Origin: Amycolatopsis acididurans
Lineage (GTDB): Bacteria > Actinomycetota > Actinomycetes > Mycobacteriales > Pseudonocardiaceae
Reading direction: 5' to 3'
NCBI RefSeq assembly: GCF_012328925.1
Contig: NZ_JAAXLS010000001.1
Coordinates: 496,001 to 560,000, forward strand
DNA length: 64,000 nt
The notes beneath the pieces were generated by a model. That model did no database searches and was not told the DNA's origin. It worked only from the letters and a program-made list of their open reading frames with translations. Below, in pieces: positions 35,274 to 43,820 of this stretch (the first letter of the stretch is position 1; every line of letters starts with the position of its first letter). The translations under genes were made by a program, and so were the position numbers.

Positions 35274-36659
35274 ATGTCCGATGTGCAGCGTGCTCCATCC
35301 GTCGTAGGACGTTATCTGGACCAGGCGCGCGTGCGCCGCCCGCATCTCAAGCAGCTCGCGCTGCTCGGAGGCGGCGGTTTCTTCGATGCCTTCGACATCT
35401 ACCTGTCGGGTTCGGTTCTGGCGGCGATGCTCGCCGCGAAGTTCTCCACCGTGGGCGAGAACGCCACGTTCCTGTCCGCGACGTCGTTCGGCCTGCTGGT
35501 CGGGACCCTGATCGCCGGGTATCTCGGCGACCGGTTCGGCCGGCGGTCCACGTATCTGTACGCGCTGGCGCTCTACAGCGCGGCGACACTGGTCACCAGT
35601 TTCGCACCCAGCCACGGGCTGATCGTCGCACTGCGGGTGGCGACCGGGCTCGGCCTCGGCGCGGTCCTGATCACCGGATACGGCACCTGGAACGAGTTCG
35701 TGCCCAGCCGGCGGCGCGCGTCCTGGGCTGGCGTGCTCGCGATGATCGTGAACCTGGCGCTGCCCGCGTCCGCGATCGCCGGGCTGCTGGTGATTCCGTC
35801 GCTCGGGTGGCGCGCGATGTTCATCGTGTGCGGTGTGCCCGCGGTACTGATCTGGCTGCTGCAGATGAAGTTCCTCGACGAATCACCGCGCTGGCTCGAA
35901 TCGCGCGGCCGCCACGAGGAGGCCTACCGGATCGCCCGGCGGTACAACCCGGACATGCCCGAACAGCCGGAGTCCTTCCCGGCCCCGGCGGGCAAGACCG
36001 AGCGGCCGGACTTTCGCGCCCTGTTCCGCAAACCGCTGGGCCGCATCACCGCCGCCTGCATCCTGATCGCGGTGTGCAACCAGATCGCGTTCTACACGTT
36101 CCAGTCGTGGGTGCCGACCTATCTCGTAGGGCAGGGCCTGTCGGTGCAGAAGAGCCTCGGTATCACAGTGCTGATGCAACTGGGCGCGGTGCCGGGCTGC
36201 CTGATCGGCGGGCTCGTCGGCGACCGGCTCGGCCGCAAGTGGGTCAACGCCGCCCTGTTCGTGCTGATGGGCGGGGTCGGCATGTGGTACGGCTACTCGT
36301 CCTCGACCGCTGAGCTGATCGTGGCCGGCATCATCTGGGTGTTCCTGGCGAGCTTCGCGATCTCGGTGCAGATCGCCAGCTACATTCCCGAACTGTTCCC
36401 GACCGAGCTTCGCCTGCAGGGCTCGTCGCTGGCCAACGCGTTCGCGCGGGGCAGCGTGATCGTCACGCCGTTCCTGGTCAGCTCCATCTACGGAAGCGTC
36501 GGCGTGCAGGGGGTGTTCCTGGGTGTGCTGGGCGTCTGCCTCGTCGGGGCGATCGCGGTGATCGTGCTGGCACCGGAGACGCGGCAGCGCAGCCTCGAGG
36601 ATATCGCCGAGGGCACCGTCGGCCACGTAGCGGCGGAAGAGTTGGAAAGGAAGGCGTGA
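35274..36659 (+). CDS. aromatic acid:H+ symporter-type MFS transporter
   Basis: This 461-residue, 12-helix facilitator has GGGFFDAFDIYLSGS in helix 1 and GYLGDRFGRRSTY in loop 2-3, which recall the aromatic/organic acid:H+ and inositol-like MFS branches. ATG at 35274 follows GAGGTTTGTTCCC. It lies 43 bases after the CoA ligase and abuts the next acyl-CoA dehydrogenase, so it should import the acid used by this operon. The ligand cannot be read. Confidence 0.82.
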   Translation: MSDVQRAPSVVGRYLDQARVRRPHLKQLALLGGGGFFDAFDIYLSGSVLAAMLAAKFSTVGENATFLSATSFGLLVGTLIAGYLGDRFGRRSTYLYALALYSAATLVTSFAPSHGLIVALRVATGLGLGAVLITGYGTWNEFVPSRRRASWAGVLAMIVNLALPASAIAGLLVIPSLGWRAMFIVCGVPAVLIWLLQMKFLDESPRWLESRGRHEEAYRIARRYNPDMPEQPESFPAPAGKTERPDFRALFRKPLGRITAACILIAVCNQIAFYTFQSWVPTYLVGQGLSVQKSLGITVLMQLGAVPGCLIGGLVGDRLGRKWVNAALFVLMGGVGMWYGYSSSTAELIVAGIIWVFLASFAISVQIASYIPELFPTELRLQGSSLANAFARGSVIVTPFLVSSIYGSVGVQGVFLGVLGVCLVGAIAVIVLAPETRQRSLEDIAEGTVGHVAAEELERKA

Positions 36660-37847
36660 ATGCCGCGGACTCTGGGTTTGACCGAGGTGCAGGCCGAGAT
36701 CTTGTCCACCGTGCGTTCGTTTGTGGACAAGGAGATCATTCCGCATGCCCAGGAGTTGGAGCATTCCGACTCGTATCCGGCGCAGATCGTCGAGGGTATG
36801 AAGGAGATGGGCCTGTTCGGGATCACGATCCCGGAGGAGTATGGCGGTCTTGGTGAGTCGCTGCTGACGTATGCGCTGGTGGTGGAGGAGATCGCGCGCG
36901 GCTGGATGTCGGTGTCTGGTGTGATCAACACGCATTTCATCGTGGCGCACATGATTTCCCGGCATGGGACGCCGGAGCAGAAGCGGTACTACCTGCCCAG
37001 GATGGCGACCGGGGAGATCCGGGGTTCGTTCTCGATGTCGGAGCCCGATCTGGGTTCGGATGTGGCGGCGATCAAGACCCGCGCCAAGCGTGACGGTGAC
37101 GACTACGTCATCGATGGCGCGAAGATGTGGTTGACCAACGGGGGCACGTCGAATCTGATCGCGTTACTGGTCAAGACCGATGAGGGTGCGGAGAAGGCGC
37201 ATCAGAATCTGACGACGTTCCTGGTGGAGAAGCCCGAGGGTTATGGCGAGGTGCTGCCGGGGCTGACGATCCCGGGCAAGATCGACAAGATGGGGTACAA
37301 GGGCGTGGACACCACCGAGGCGGTGTTCGACGGGTTCCGTATCGGGGCGGACAAGGTGCTGGGTGCGGCCCCGGGGCGGGGGTTCGCGTTCATGATGGAT
37401 GGTATCGAGGTCGGCCGGGTGAACGTGTCGGCGCGGGCGTGCGGGATCGCGATCCGGGCGTTCGAGTTGGCGATCGAGTACGCCCAGCAGCGTAAGACGT
37501 TCGGCAAGGCCATCGCGGAGCATCAGGCGATCGCGTTCAAGCTGGCGGAGATGGCCACCAAGGTCGAGGCGGCGCATTTGATGATGGTCAACGCGGCCCG
37601 GTTGAAGGACACCGGGGACCGTAACGACGTCGCGGCGGGGATGGCCAAGCTGATCGCCAGCGAGTACTGCGCCGAGGTCACCCAGGAGGCGTTCCGTATC
37701 CACGGCGGCTACGGCTACTCCAAGGAGTACGAGATCGAACGCCTGATGCGGGAGGCCCCGTTCCTGCTCATCGGCGAAGGCACCAGCGAAATCCAGAAAA
37801 CGATCATCAGCCGCGGCCTGCTACGCGAGTACCGGTCGAAAGGGTGA
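36660..37847 (+). CDS. acyl-CoA dehydrogenase (2)
   Basis: This 395-residue acyl-CoA dehydrogenase has all canonical parts: GLFGITIPEEYGGLG, SFSMSEPDLGSDVAAI, RKTFGKAIAEHQA, and the catalytic Glu373 in GEGTSEIQK. It starts immediately after the MFS stop with no spacer. Its third codon positions hold visibly more T and A (for example cattccgactcgtatccg) than the neighbours up to about 37650, then return to the usual GC-rich pattern. This may reflect a more recent acquisition or a different expression class. Confidence 0.9.
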   Translation: MPRTLGLTEVQAEILSTVRSFVDKEIIPHAQELEHSDSYPAQIVEGMKEMGLFGITIPEEYGGLGESLLTYALVVEEIARGWMSVSGVINTHFIVAHMISRHGTPEQKRYYLPRMATGEIRGSFSMSEPDLGSDVAAIKTRAKRDGDDYVIDGAKMWLTNGGTSNLIALLVKTDEGAEKAHQNLTTFLVEKPEGYGEVLPGLTIPGKIDKMGYKGVDTTEAVFDGFRIGADKVLGAAPGRGFAFMMDGIEVGRVNVSARACGIAIRAFELAIEYAQQRKTFGKAIAEHQAIAFKLAEMATKVEAAHLMMVNAARLKDTGDRNDVAAGMAKLIASEYCAEVTQEAFRIHGGYGYSKEYEIERLMREAPFLLIGEGTSEIQKTIISRGLLREYRSKG

Positions 37848-37935
37848 GACGTCGTTGACTTTATGAACGAAACGTCCGGCCTCGCGGCGGGCGGTGTGAT
37901 CATGGTCGCGCTGCCCGTCGATCGAGGAGGATCGG

Positions 37936-38860
37936 ATGTCTGGACGTTTCCGCCGCGGGGCCGTCGCGCTCGCCGTGGCACTGGGTTTGCCGGTGCTGGT
38001 CACGGCACCGGCCGCCGCCGCGCCGGGGGTGATCGACCATCCGGTGCCGACGACGGGATGCGGGCGGGCGGCACCCGCCGCCGGCACGACGACGGTCGCG
38101 CACGTGAGTTCGGGCGGGGTGGACCGCGAGTACCGGATCCACGTCCCGGCGGGCTACCAGCCCGCACCGGGCCTACCCGCTGGTGCTGTCCTTCCACGGG
38201 CACGGGCGCACGGCCGAATACCAGGAACAGCTGTCCGAGTTCTCCGGTTCGGACGTGATCGCGGTGTATCCGCAGGGGCTGACCGGAACCGATGGCAAAT
38301 CGGCGTGGACCGGGGCGCCCTACTCGGCCCCGGCGGACGACGTGCTGTTCACCAGCGACCTGCTCACATCGCTGCAAAGCCGGCTGTGCGTGGATCCGGC
38401 GCGGATCTACGCGGCCGGCAAGTCCAACGGCGGCGGTTTCGTCGGTGTGCTGGCCTGCCGGATGGCCGGGCGCATCGCGGCGTTCGCCCCGGTTTCCGGC
38501 GCCTTCTACCCGCAGGCCGGCGCCTGCCATCCCGCGGGCACGGTGGCGCTGCTGGACTTCCACGGTACCGCCGACACCACGATCCCCTACGACGGCAACC
38601 CGGCCAAGGGTCTACCGTCCATTCCGGACTGGCTGGCGGCCTGGGCCGAACGTGACCACTGCGCCGGCCGGCCGGTGTCGTACTCACCGGTGCGGGGCGT
38701 GGTGGTGCAGCGGTGGCCGGGCTGCGCGCTCGTGCACTACCGCGTGGAGGGCGCCGGGCACGTCTGGCCGAGCACGCGGCCGAACAACGATTCCGCCACC
38801 CCGACGGTGATCGACGCGACGCCGGTCATCCTGCAGTTCTTCCGCGCGCACCGGCTCTAG
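37936..38860 (+). pseudogene. secreted PHB-depolymerase-like esterase, frameshifted
   Basis: The gene begins at an ATG (37936) with GAGGAGG upstream and a signal peptide ending around AAAAPG (residue 30). It continues in frame 1 to VPAGYQPAP. The family continuation YPLVLSFHGHGRT lies one frame over, ending at 38860. Removing one G from the GGG at 38169-38171 would join them as QPAPAYPLVLSFHG. The second part has the nucleophile motif GKSNGGG, an Asp in DFHGTADTT and a His in GAGHVW, as in LpqC/PHB-depolymerase alpha/beta hydrolases. Either a real frameshift or a one-base homopolymer sequencing error. Confidence 0.8.
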
Positions 38861-38899
38861 CGAGACTGTTCATGCGGCCGCTGTCGCCGGAACACTGAT

Positions 38900-41230
38900 T
38901 CACCGGTTGCGCCACTGCGGCTTCCGGTTCCGCGCCAGGGCGTTCACGCCCTCGAACGCGTCGTCGGTGGTCATCAGGTCGTCCAGTGCGGGTGCTGACT
39001 CGGGATCCGGTTCGGTCATCAGGCGCAGTGAGATCCGGATCGCGGTGGGGGAGGCCTGGAGTAGGTCGTCGGCGAGTTGCCGGGCGGTCTCCAGCGCGCG
39101 GCCGGGCGCGGCGGTCCTGTTGACCAGCCCGTGCGCGTGGGCCTCGGCGGCGGAAAGGCGGCGGCCCGCCAGGAGTACCTCGTTGGCGAGGTTCGGCGGC
39201 AGGGTACGAGGCAGCCGGGCCAGTCCGCCCGTGGGGACGAGACCGGCGCGTACCTCCGGATACCCGAATCGCGCGGTTTCGGCCGCGACGAGGAAGTGGC
39301 AGGCCAGCGCGATGTCGAACCCGGCGCCCAGCGCGTCGCCCTCGACCGCGGCGATGACCGGCTTCGGCAGCTCGCCCCGGCTGGTCAGGCCCGCGTAGCC
39401 GGTCACCGGCAGCCAGTCCGGTCTGAACCCGGCGACCTGCCCCAGCTCGTGGCCCGCGGCGAACGCCCGCTCGCCCGCGCCGGTCACGATCGCCACCCAC
39501 AGCCCCGGATCGGCGAAATAGGCGTCGAAGATCTCGTCGAGTTCGGCGTTGGCTTCCGGGCGCAGGCTTTCGTTCGCGCCCGGCCTCGTGATCGTGACGT
39601 CGAGCCGGTGCCCGTCGCGGTGCACGCGCACATGGTCGTACTCGGCGCGCAAAGCCGGGCGCTTCCGCACGAGCCGCTTGTGGCGCACGGCGACGCGGTT
39701 GCCCGAGCCGGAGGAGCGGACGTGGACCCGTTCGCCGACCGGCTCGCCCTCGGTGAGCAGGTCGAGCGTTTCGTCATCACCTCGTTCGGTGCGGGCGACG
39801 AACCGCCGGCCGTCGGCCTCCAGCCGCCCGATGACCAGACCCGTGCGTGTCCCGTCCGCACCGCGCGTGACGGTGTAGGTCTCGATGGTGGCCCAGCCGC
39901 CGGGATGGCGCGCCTGGTCCACGGCGGGCCACGAATCGATCTCGCGCTGGAGTTCGGCATCGGAGCCCGGACGCCACTCGACGGGCGTCGTGGAGTAGAC
40001 CCCCGCGGAGTACTTGCTCAGGCAGCCACCGTTCGCGCCCACGAAACCGAACGCCCCGGGAGCGGCCCGCATCCGCCGCACCGTCTCGGCGATGGCGTGC
40101 ATGGAGTAGTTGTTGCCGGGGCCGCCGAAGAACGGCAGCCCACCGGTCACCGTCAGCCCACGGGGATCGTCCGGGTCGAGGCCCAGGCCTTCGGAGACGA
40201 TGAAAACGGGGCTGGGGAAGCAGCTGTACAGGTCGAACGTCGCCACGTCGGGCAGGCCGATGCCGGCGACCTTCAGTGCGTGCTCGGCAGCCATCACCGC
40301 GGCCGGGCCACGGCTGAGATCCTGGCGCTCCATCAGCCCGCGCTCGCGCAGGTCCGCGTGCCCGTGCAGGAAGACCCACTTCTGCTCGGGCACGCCGAGA
40401 CGCCGCGCGAGCGCCACCGACATGATGAGCACACTCGCGCCCTGGTTGACCTTCTCCCTCGCCATGACGTAGCGGGTGTACGGGTCGACGACCAAGCGGT
40501 TGGTGGCGGTCGGGGTGACCAGTTCGGCCGCGGTGCGCTCGACCGGGGTGGCGGCGTACGGATTGGCCGCGGCGACCCTGGTGAACGGCGCGAACAGCTC
40601 GCCCATCGCCTGCGCGTACTCCTCGCGGGTCTGCTTGAGCCGCGCCCTCCTGGCGTTGTCGAACAACGCGTACTGCGCCGGCGGTTCGGCCAGCCCGTGC
40701 GCGACCAGCTGACGGGTCGACATGCCGTCGATCCCGTAGCCGCGATCCTCCAGGTCGCCCTCGACGTGTTCGGTGAAATCCGGTTCGTCCTCGGCACCGG
40801 CGAATTTCCGGGCGGTGGACATGGCCTCCGATCCGAACAGCAGCACGGCCTCGTGCCTGCCGTCGGCGATGGCCCCCGCGAACTCCGTGACGAGATGTTG
40901 CGGGCCCTGACCGCCCACGACCTCCAGGACGGCACGCGCCGGCGCCGCGCCGATCCGCCGGGCGACCGAGCGCGGGTAGTTGTCGGACCTGCCCAGCGGC
41001 GCCGTGGCGATCGGGCTGGAGATCTCGAACTGGCGGACGCCCGCCATGGTGTCGATCGCCGCGACGACGGCCTGCTCGCCGGCACCGGTGTCGCCGATCG
41101 CGGCACGCGCCGCCCGCGCGGCGATGTCCACCGCCGACAGCCGCTGGTATCCCGGCTCGTCGAGGCGTTCGGCGAACTGGCCCACCCCGACGATCACGGG
41201 TGTGCGCGGATCGAGACCGGTGTGGGGCAT
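38900..41230 (-). CDS. fusion of a thiolase-like domain and a crotonase domain
   Basis: The 776-residue product joins two enzymes in one frame. Residues 1 to about 500 are a thiolase-fold protein (TPVIVGVGQFAERL start, GGLPFFGGPGNNYSMHAI, GANGGCLSKYSAGVY). Residues about 525-776 are a crotonase (ERAFAAGHELGQ, AVEGDALGAGFDIALACHF, PEVRAGLVPTGG, and Glu in LANEVLLAG). The thiolase part has Gly in place of the N-terminal nucleophile Cys (VVGGQGPQHL), like other thiolase-like relatives that bind but may not cleave acyl-CoA. The crotonase part keeps both hydratase Glu residues. Channelling between hydration and a thiolase or aldolase-like step is conceivable. Confidence 0.8.
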   Translation of the reverse strand: MPHTGLDPRTPVIVGVGQFAERLDEPGYQRLSAVDIAARAARAAIGDTGAGEQAVVAAIDTMAGVRQFEISSPIATAPLGRSDNYPRSVARRIGAAPARAVLEVVGGQGPQHLVTEFAGAIADGRHEAVLLFGSEAMSTARKFAGAEDEPDFTEHVEGDLEDRGYGIDGMSTRQLVAHGLAEPPAQYALFDNARRARLKQTREEYAQAMGELFAPFTRVAAANPYAATPVERTAAELVTPTATNRLVVDPYTRYVMAREKVNQGASVLIMSVALARRLGVPEQKWVFLHGHADLRERGLMERQDLSRGPAAVMAAEHALKVAGIGLPDVATFDLYSCFPSPVFIVSEGLGLDPDDPRGLTVTGGLPFFGGPGNNYSMHAIAETVRRMRAAPGAFGFVGANGGCLSKYSAGVYSTTPVEWRPGSDAELQREIDSWPAVDQARHPGGWATIETYTVTRGADGTRTGLVIGRLEADGRRFVARTERGDDETLDLLTEGEPVGERVHVRSSGSGNRVAVRHKRLVRKRPALRAEYDHVRVHRDGHRLDVTITRPGANESLRPEANAELDEIFDAYFADPGLWVAIVTGAGERAFAAGHELGQVAGFRPDWLPVTGYAGLTSRGELPKPVIAAVEGDALGAGFDIALACHFLVAAETARFGYPEVRAGLVPTGGLARLPRTLPPNLANEVLLAGRRLSAAEAHAHGLVNRTAAPGRALETARQLADDLLQASPTAIRISLRLMTEPDPESAPALDDLMTTDDAFEGVNALARNRKPQWRNR

Positions 41231-41300
41231 GGGTGTTCTCCGAGGTCAGCACGGTAACCGGGCGTCGTCAACGGTACCGCCCGCCTCCGGCGGCGCGGAC

Positions 41301-41314
41301 TGGAACGAGTTCTA
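41301..41314. promoter_or_regulatory. KstR-like operator candidate
   Basis: TGGAACGAGTTCTA fits TnnAACnnGTTnnA, the consensus I remember for KstR, the TetR repressor of sterol catabolism. It lies 71 bp upstream of the fusion gene start, in the divergent gap. About one chance match per 64 kb would be expected from eight fixed bases, so position is the main support. Confidence 0.4.
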
Positions 41315-41333
41315 GATCACCCGGCGCCCTGCG

Positions 41334-41367
41334 CTGGACCAGTGTCCAGTCGATAGTCCACTATAGG
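41334..41367 (+). promoter_or_regulatory. inverted repeat and -10 upstream of the oxidoreductase gene
   Basis: CTGGAC-CAGT-GTCCAG (41334-41349) is a perfect 6-bp-arm inverted repeat, followed by TAGT-CC-ACTA and a -10-like TATAGG at 41362-41367. It is a plausible operator/promoter for the gene starting at 41409. The regulator is unknown. Confidence 0.4.
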
Positions 41368-41408
41368 GTGCCGGGAAGATCCCGTCCGAGGAGGTCGAGG
41401 GCCACCAC

Positions 41409-43301
41409 ATGGGTATCCGAGTAGCGCATATGGGCACGGGCAACGTCGGCAGGCTTGCCCTCGCCGGCATCCTGACGCACCCCGGCTACGAGCTGACCGG
41501 GGTGTGGGTGTCGAACGAGGCCAAGGCCGGCACGGACGCCGGTGTGCTCGCCGGGCTGGACGAACGCACCGGCGTCACCGCGACCGGCGATCTCGAGGCG
41601 TTGCTGGCCACCCGGCCCGACTGCGTCGTCTACTGCGCCATGGGCGATGTGCGGACCGCGGAGGCGATGCGGGACTGCCGCCGCATTCTGGAGTCGGGCG
41701 CCAACGTGGTCGGCTCGGCTCCGGTGATTCTGCAGTACCCGTGGCGACTGCTGCCGCAGGAGCACATCGACCGCCTCGAATCCGCGGCGCGCCGGGGGAA
41801 TTCCAGCATCTTCATCACCGGCGTCGATCCCGGATTCGCCAACGATCTCATTCCGCTCGCGTTCGCCGGCACCTGCCGGCGGATCGAGCTGATCCGCTGT
41901 ACGGAGATCGCGGACTACGCCACCTACGACGGCGCCACGGTCATGTTCGACGTGATGGGGTTCGGCAAGCCGCTCGAGGAGGTGCCGATGCTGTACCGGC
42001 CCGGTGTGCTGAGCCTGGCCTGGGGCACGACGATCCGTCAGCTCGCGGCGGGGCTGGGCGTCGAGGTGGACGACATCACCGAGTCCTGCGAGCGCGAACC
42101 GGCACCGGAGACCTTCGACGTGGCCGCCGGGCGGATTCCCCAGGGTGGCACGGCGGCCGTGCGGTTCGAGATCACCGGCATGGTGGGCGGGCGCCCCGCG
42201 ATCGTCGTGGAGCACGTCACGCGGCTGCGGGAGGACCTGCGGCCGGACTGGGCGCGGCCCGCGCAGCCCGGCGGTTCCTACCGGGTGGAGATCGTCGGCG
42301 AGCCCTCGTATGCCGTGGACATCTGCCCCAGCAGCCGCGAGGGCGACCACAACCACGCGGCGATCGTCGCGGCCGCGGGCCGGATCGTGAACGCGATCCC
42401 GGACGTCGTGGCGGCCGCGCCCGGGATACGGACGACGCTCGATCTTCCGCTCGTCACGGGCAAGGGACGTTTCGTGGCGCGGTGGTCACTTGTGCGGAAC
42501 GTCGGCCACGAGACCACCGTCCATGACGAACTCGCTGCCGGTCGCGTACGACGATTCGTCGCTGGCCAGGAAAAGCACGAAGGTCGACACCTCGATGGGA
42601 TCGGCGGCCCTGCCGAGCGGCGCCTTCACCATGTCGTCGGGAATGTTGGCGGTCATCGGGGTGCGGATCAGGCCCGGATGGATGGAGTTCACCCGGATGT
42701 TGTGCGGCGCGAGTTCCAGCGCGACCGATTTCGCGAGCCCGCGCACGGCCCATTTCGTGGCCACGTAACCGTGTACCCAGGGACTGCCGCGCAAACCTTC
42801 CACGGAGGACACGTTCATGATCGACCCGCCGCCCGCGGCGATCATCGCGTCGGCCACGGCCTGGATCCCCAGGAACGTTCCGGTCAGGTTGACGTCGATG
42901 ATCTTCTGCCACCGTGCGAGGTCGAACTTCTGGATCGTGCTGCCGTTGACGATTCCGGCGTTGTTCACCAGCACGTCGAGCTTGCCGAACTCGCCGGTCG
43001 CGAGCTCGACGGCCTGGGCCCACTGGTCCGGTCGCGTGACGTCGAGGTGGATGTAGCGGGCCGCGTCGCCCAGTTCGGCGGCGAGTTTCTCGCCTTCGTC
43101 GTCGAGGATGTCGCCGATGACGACCCTGGCGCCCTCGGCCACGAGCAGACGGGCGTGCGAGGCGCCCATGCCCCGCGCGCCTCCGGTGATGACGGCGACC
43201 TTGCCTTCAACGCGTCCCATGGCAGGCGACTCTACGGCAAAGTAGAACGTGTTTCAATATCGCGCCCGGGGTCCTCAATGGACAGCAGGACGCCGCCGTG
43301 A
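41409..43301 (+). CDS. dihydrodipicolinate reductase-like NAD(P) oxidoreductase with an overlong reading frame
   Basis: The conserved part is residues 1 to about 355. It has an N-terminal Rossmann motif (MGTGNVGRLALAG) and a DapB/amine-dehydrogenase-like C-terminal region ending at LDLPLVTGKGRF, where such proteins normally stop. No stop occurs there: the frame continues 275 codons, entirely antisense to the SDR gene at 42486-43220, with low-complexity His/Gly/Arg-rich sequence that looks non-coding. The annotated end at 43301 is therefore the literal stop, while the functional protein probably ends near 42475. A lost stop or a base error near 42475-42490 would explain it. Substrate unknown. 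Confidence 0.7.
   Translation: MGIRVAHMGTGNVGRLALAGILTHPGYELTGVWVSNEAKAGTDAGVLAGLDERTGVTATGDLEALLATRPDCVVYCAMGDVRTAEAMRDCRRILESGANVVGSAPVILQYPWRLLPQEHIDRLESAARRGNSSIFITGVDPGFANDLIPLAFAGTCRRIELIRCTEIADYATYDGATVMFDVMGFGKPLEEVPMLYRPGVLSLAWGTTIRQLAAGLGVEVDDITESCEREPAPETFDVAAGRIPQGGTAAVRFEITGMVGGRPAIVVEHVTRLREDLRPDWARPAQPGGSYRVEIVGEPSYAVDICPSSREGDHNHAAIVAAAGRIVNAIPDVVAAAPGIRTTLDLPLVTGKGRFVARWSLVRNVGHETTVHDELAAGRVRRFVAGQEKHEGRHLDGIGGPAERRLHHVVGNVGGHRGADQARMDGVHPDVVRREFQRDRFREPAHGPFRGHVTVYPGTAAQTFHGGHVHDRPAARGDHRVGHGLDPQERSGQVDVDDLLPPCEVELLDRAAVDDSGVVHQHVELAELAGRELDGLGPLVRSRDVEVDVAGRVAQFGGEFLAFVVEDVADDDPGALGHEQTGVRGAHAPRASGDDGDLAFNASHGRRLYGKVERVSISRPGSSMDSRTPP
42486..43220 (-). CDS. short-chain dehydrogenase, hydroxysteroid dehydrogenase-like
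   Basis: This 244-residue classical SDR has TGGARGMGASHA, GDILDDEGE with an Asp at the end of strand 2 (NAD preference), NNAGIVN, Tyr152/Lys156 (YVATK) and VNSIHPGLIRTPM. The GGARGMGA form is typical of SDRs annotated as 3-alpha/20-beta-hydroxysteroid dehydrogenases. The gene lies wholly within the antisense of the overlong frame of the preceding oxidoreductase; its own coding signals are clear, so this strand is the real one. Confidence 0.88.
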   Translation of the reverse strand: MGRVEGKVAVITGGARGMGASHARLLVAEGARVVIGDILDDEGEKLAAELGDAARYIHLDVTRPDQWAQAVELATGEFGKLDVLVNNAGIVNGSTIQKFDLARWQKIIDVNLTGTFLGIQAVADAMIAAGGGSIMNVSSVEGLRGSPWVHGYVATKWAVRGLAKSVALELAPHNIRVNSIHPGLIRTPMTANIPDDMVKAPLGRAADPIEVSTFVLFLASDESSYATGSEFVMDGGLVADVPHK

Positions 43302-43333
43302 CGACGGGCCGCGGGTGACCGAGAATTCACGGT

Positions 43334-43777
43334 ATGACGAACCTGAATGCCAGGCCGTTGTCCACCGTGGCGCGCCTCGCCGGGCTGGTCACGATGGCCG
43401 CGACGGGGATCGTGCTCGGGGGCGGCACGGTGGTGTGGCTGGTGGAGCGGAACCTGCCCGCGGCGAACATCCATTCGTGGGGCGACTCGGTGTGGTGGGC
43501 GCTGACGACCATGACCACGGTCGGTTACGGCGATCACGTGCCCACGACCGTGCTCGGGAAGCTCGTCGGTGGCGCGGTCATGGTCGCCGGTGTCGCGATC
43601 ATCGGTGCCGTGGCCGCGACGGTGGCCCTCTACATCGCCCGCCGCGTGGCGCTCGCCGAGGAAGCCGTCTTGGAGGCCGAGGCCGAGACGGTGGAACGCG
43701 AACTCCTGCGGCGGCTGGACCGGATCGAGTCCCGGCTGGCCGGGATCGAAGCGCGGTTGCCCCGCGGAGACGACTGA
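43334..43777 (+). CDS. small two-helix potassium channel
   Basis: The 147-residue product has a first membrane helix (about 17-37), a pore helix with the selectivity filter TTVGYGD (61-67), and a second helix (about 75-98). A charged coiled C-terminal tail rich in Glu and Arg follows. This is the KcsA-type pore arrangement; tetramers conduct K+. No sensor domain is present. It begins the stress-related part of the window and is followed by a strong terminator. Confidence 0.88.
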   Translation: MTNLNARPLSTVARLAGLVTMAATGIVLGGGTVVWLVERNLPAANIHSWGDSVWWALTTMTTVGYGDHVPTTVLGKLVGGAVMVAGVAIIGAVAATVALYIARRVALAEEAVLEAEAETVERELLRRLDRIESRLAGIEARLPRGDD

Positions 43778-43805
43778 GCGCGCCACGAGAAGCCGTGGCG
43801 CGCTC
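43776..43805. terminator. bidirectional hairpin terminator
   Basis: A perfect 12-bp inverted repeat (43776-43787 and 43794-43805) with a 6-base loop starts within the stop codon of the channel gene. It ends 15 bases before the end of the convergent DoxX gene. There is no U-tract on either side, as is usual in actinomycetes. Confidence 0.8.
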
Positions 43806-43820
43806 GAAGCCGGGGAACCG

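Noticed and set aside
35688..35701. TGGAACGAGTTCGT resembling a KstR site
   Set aside because: Lies inside the MFS coding sequence and fails the last conserved A; a coincidence of Trp-Asn-Glu-Phe codons.
43302..43333. A possible phage, transposon or CRISPR element anywhere in the window
   Set aside because: No transposase, integrase, cas gene, terminal inverted repeat or repeat-spacer pattern was seen on either strand; the entry is anchored here only because a position is required.
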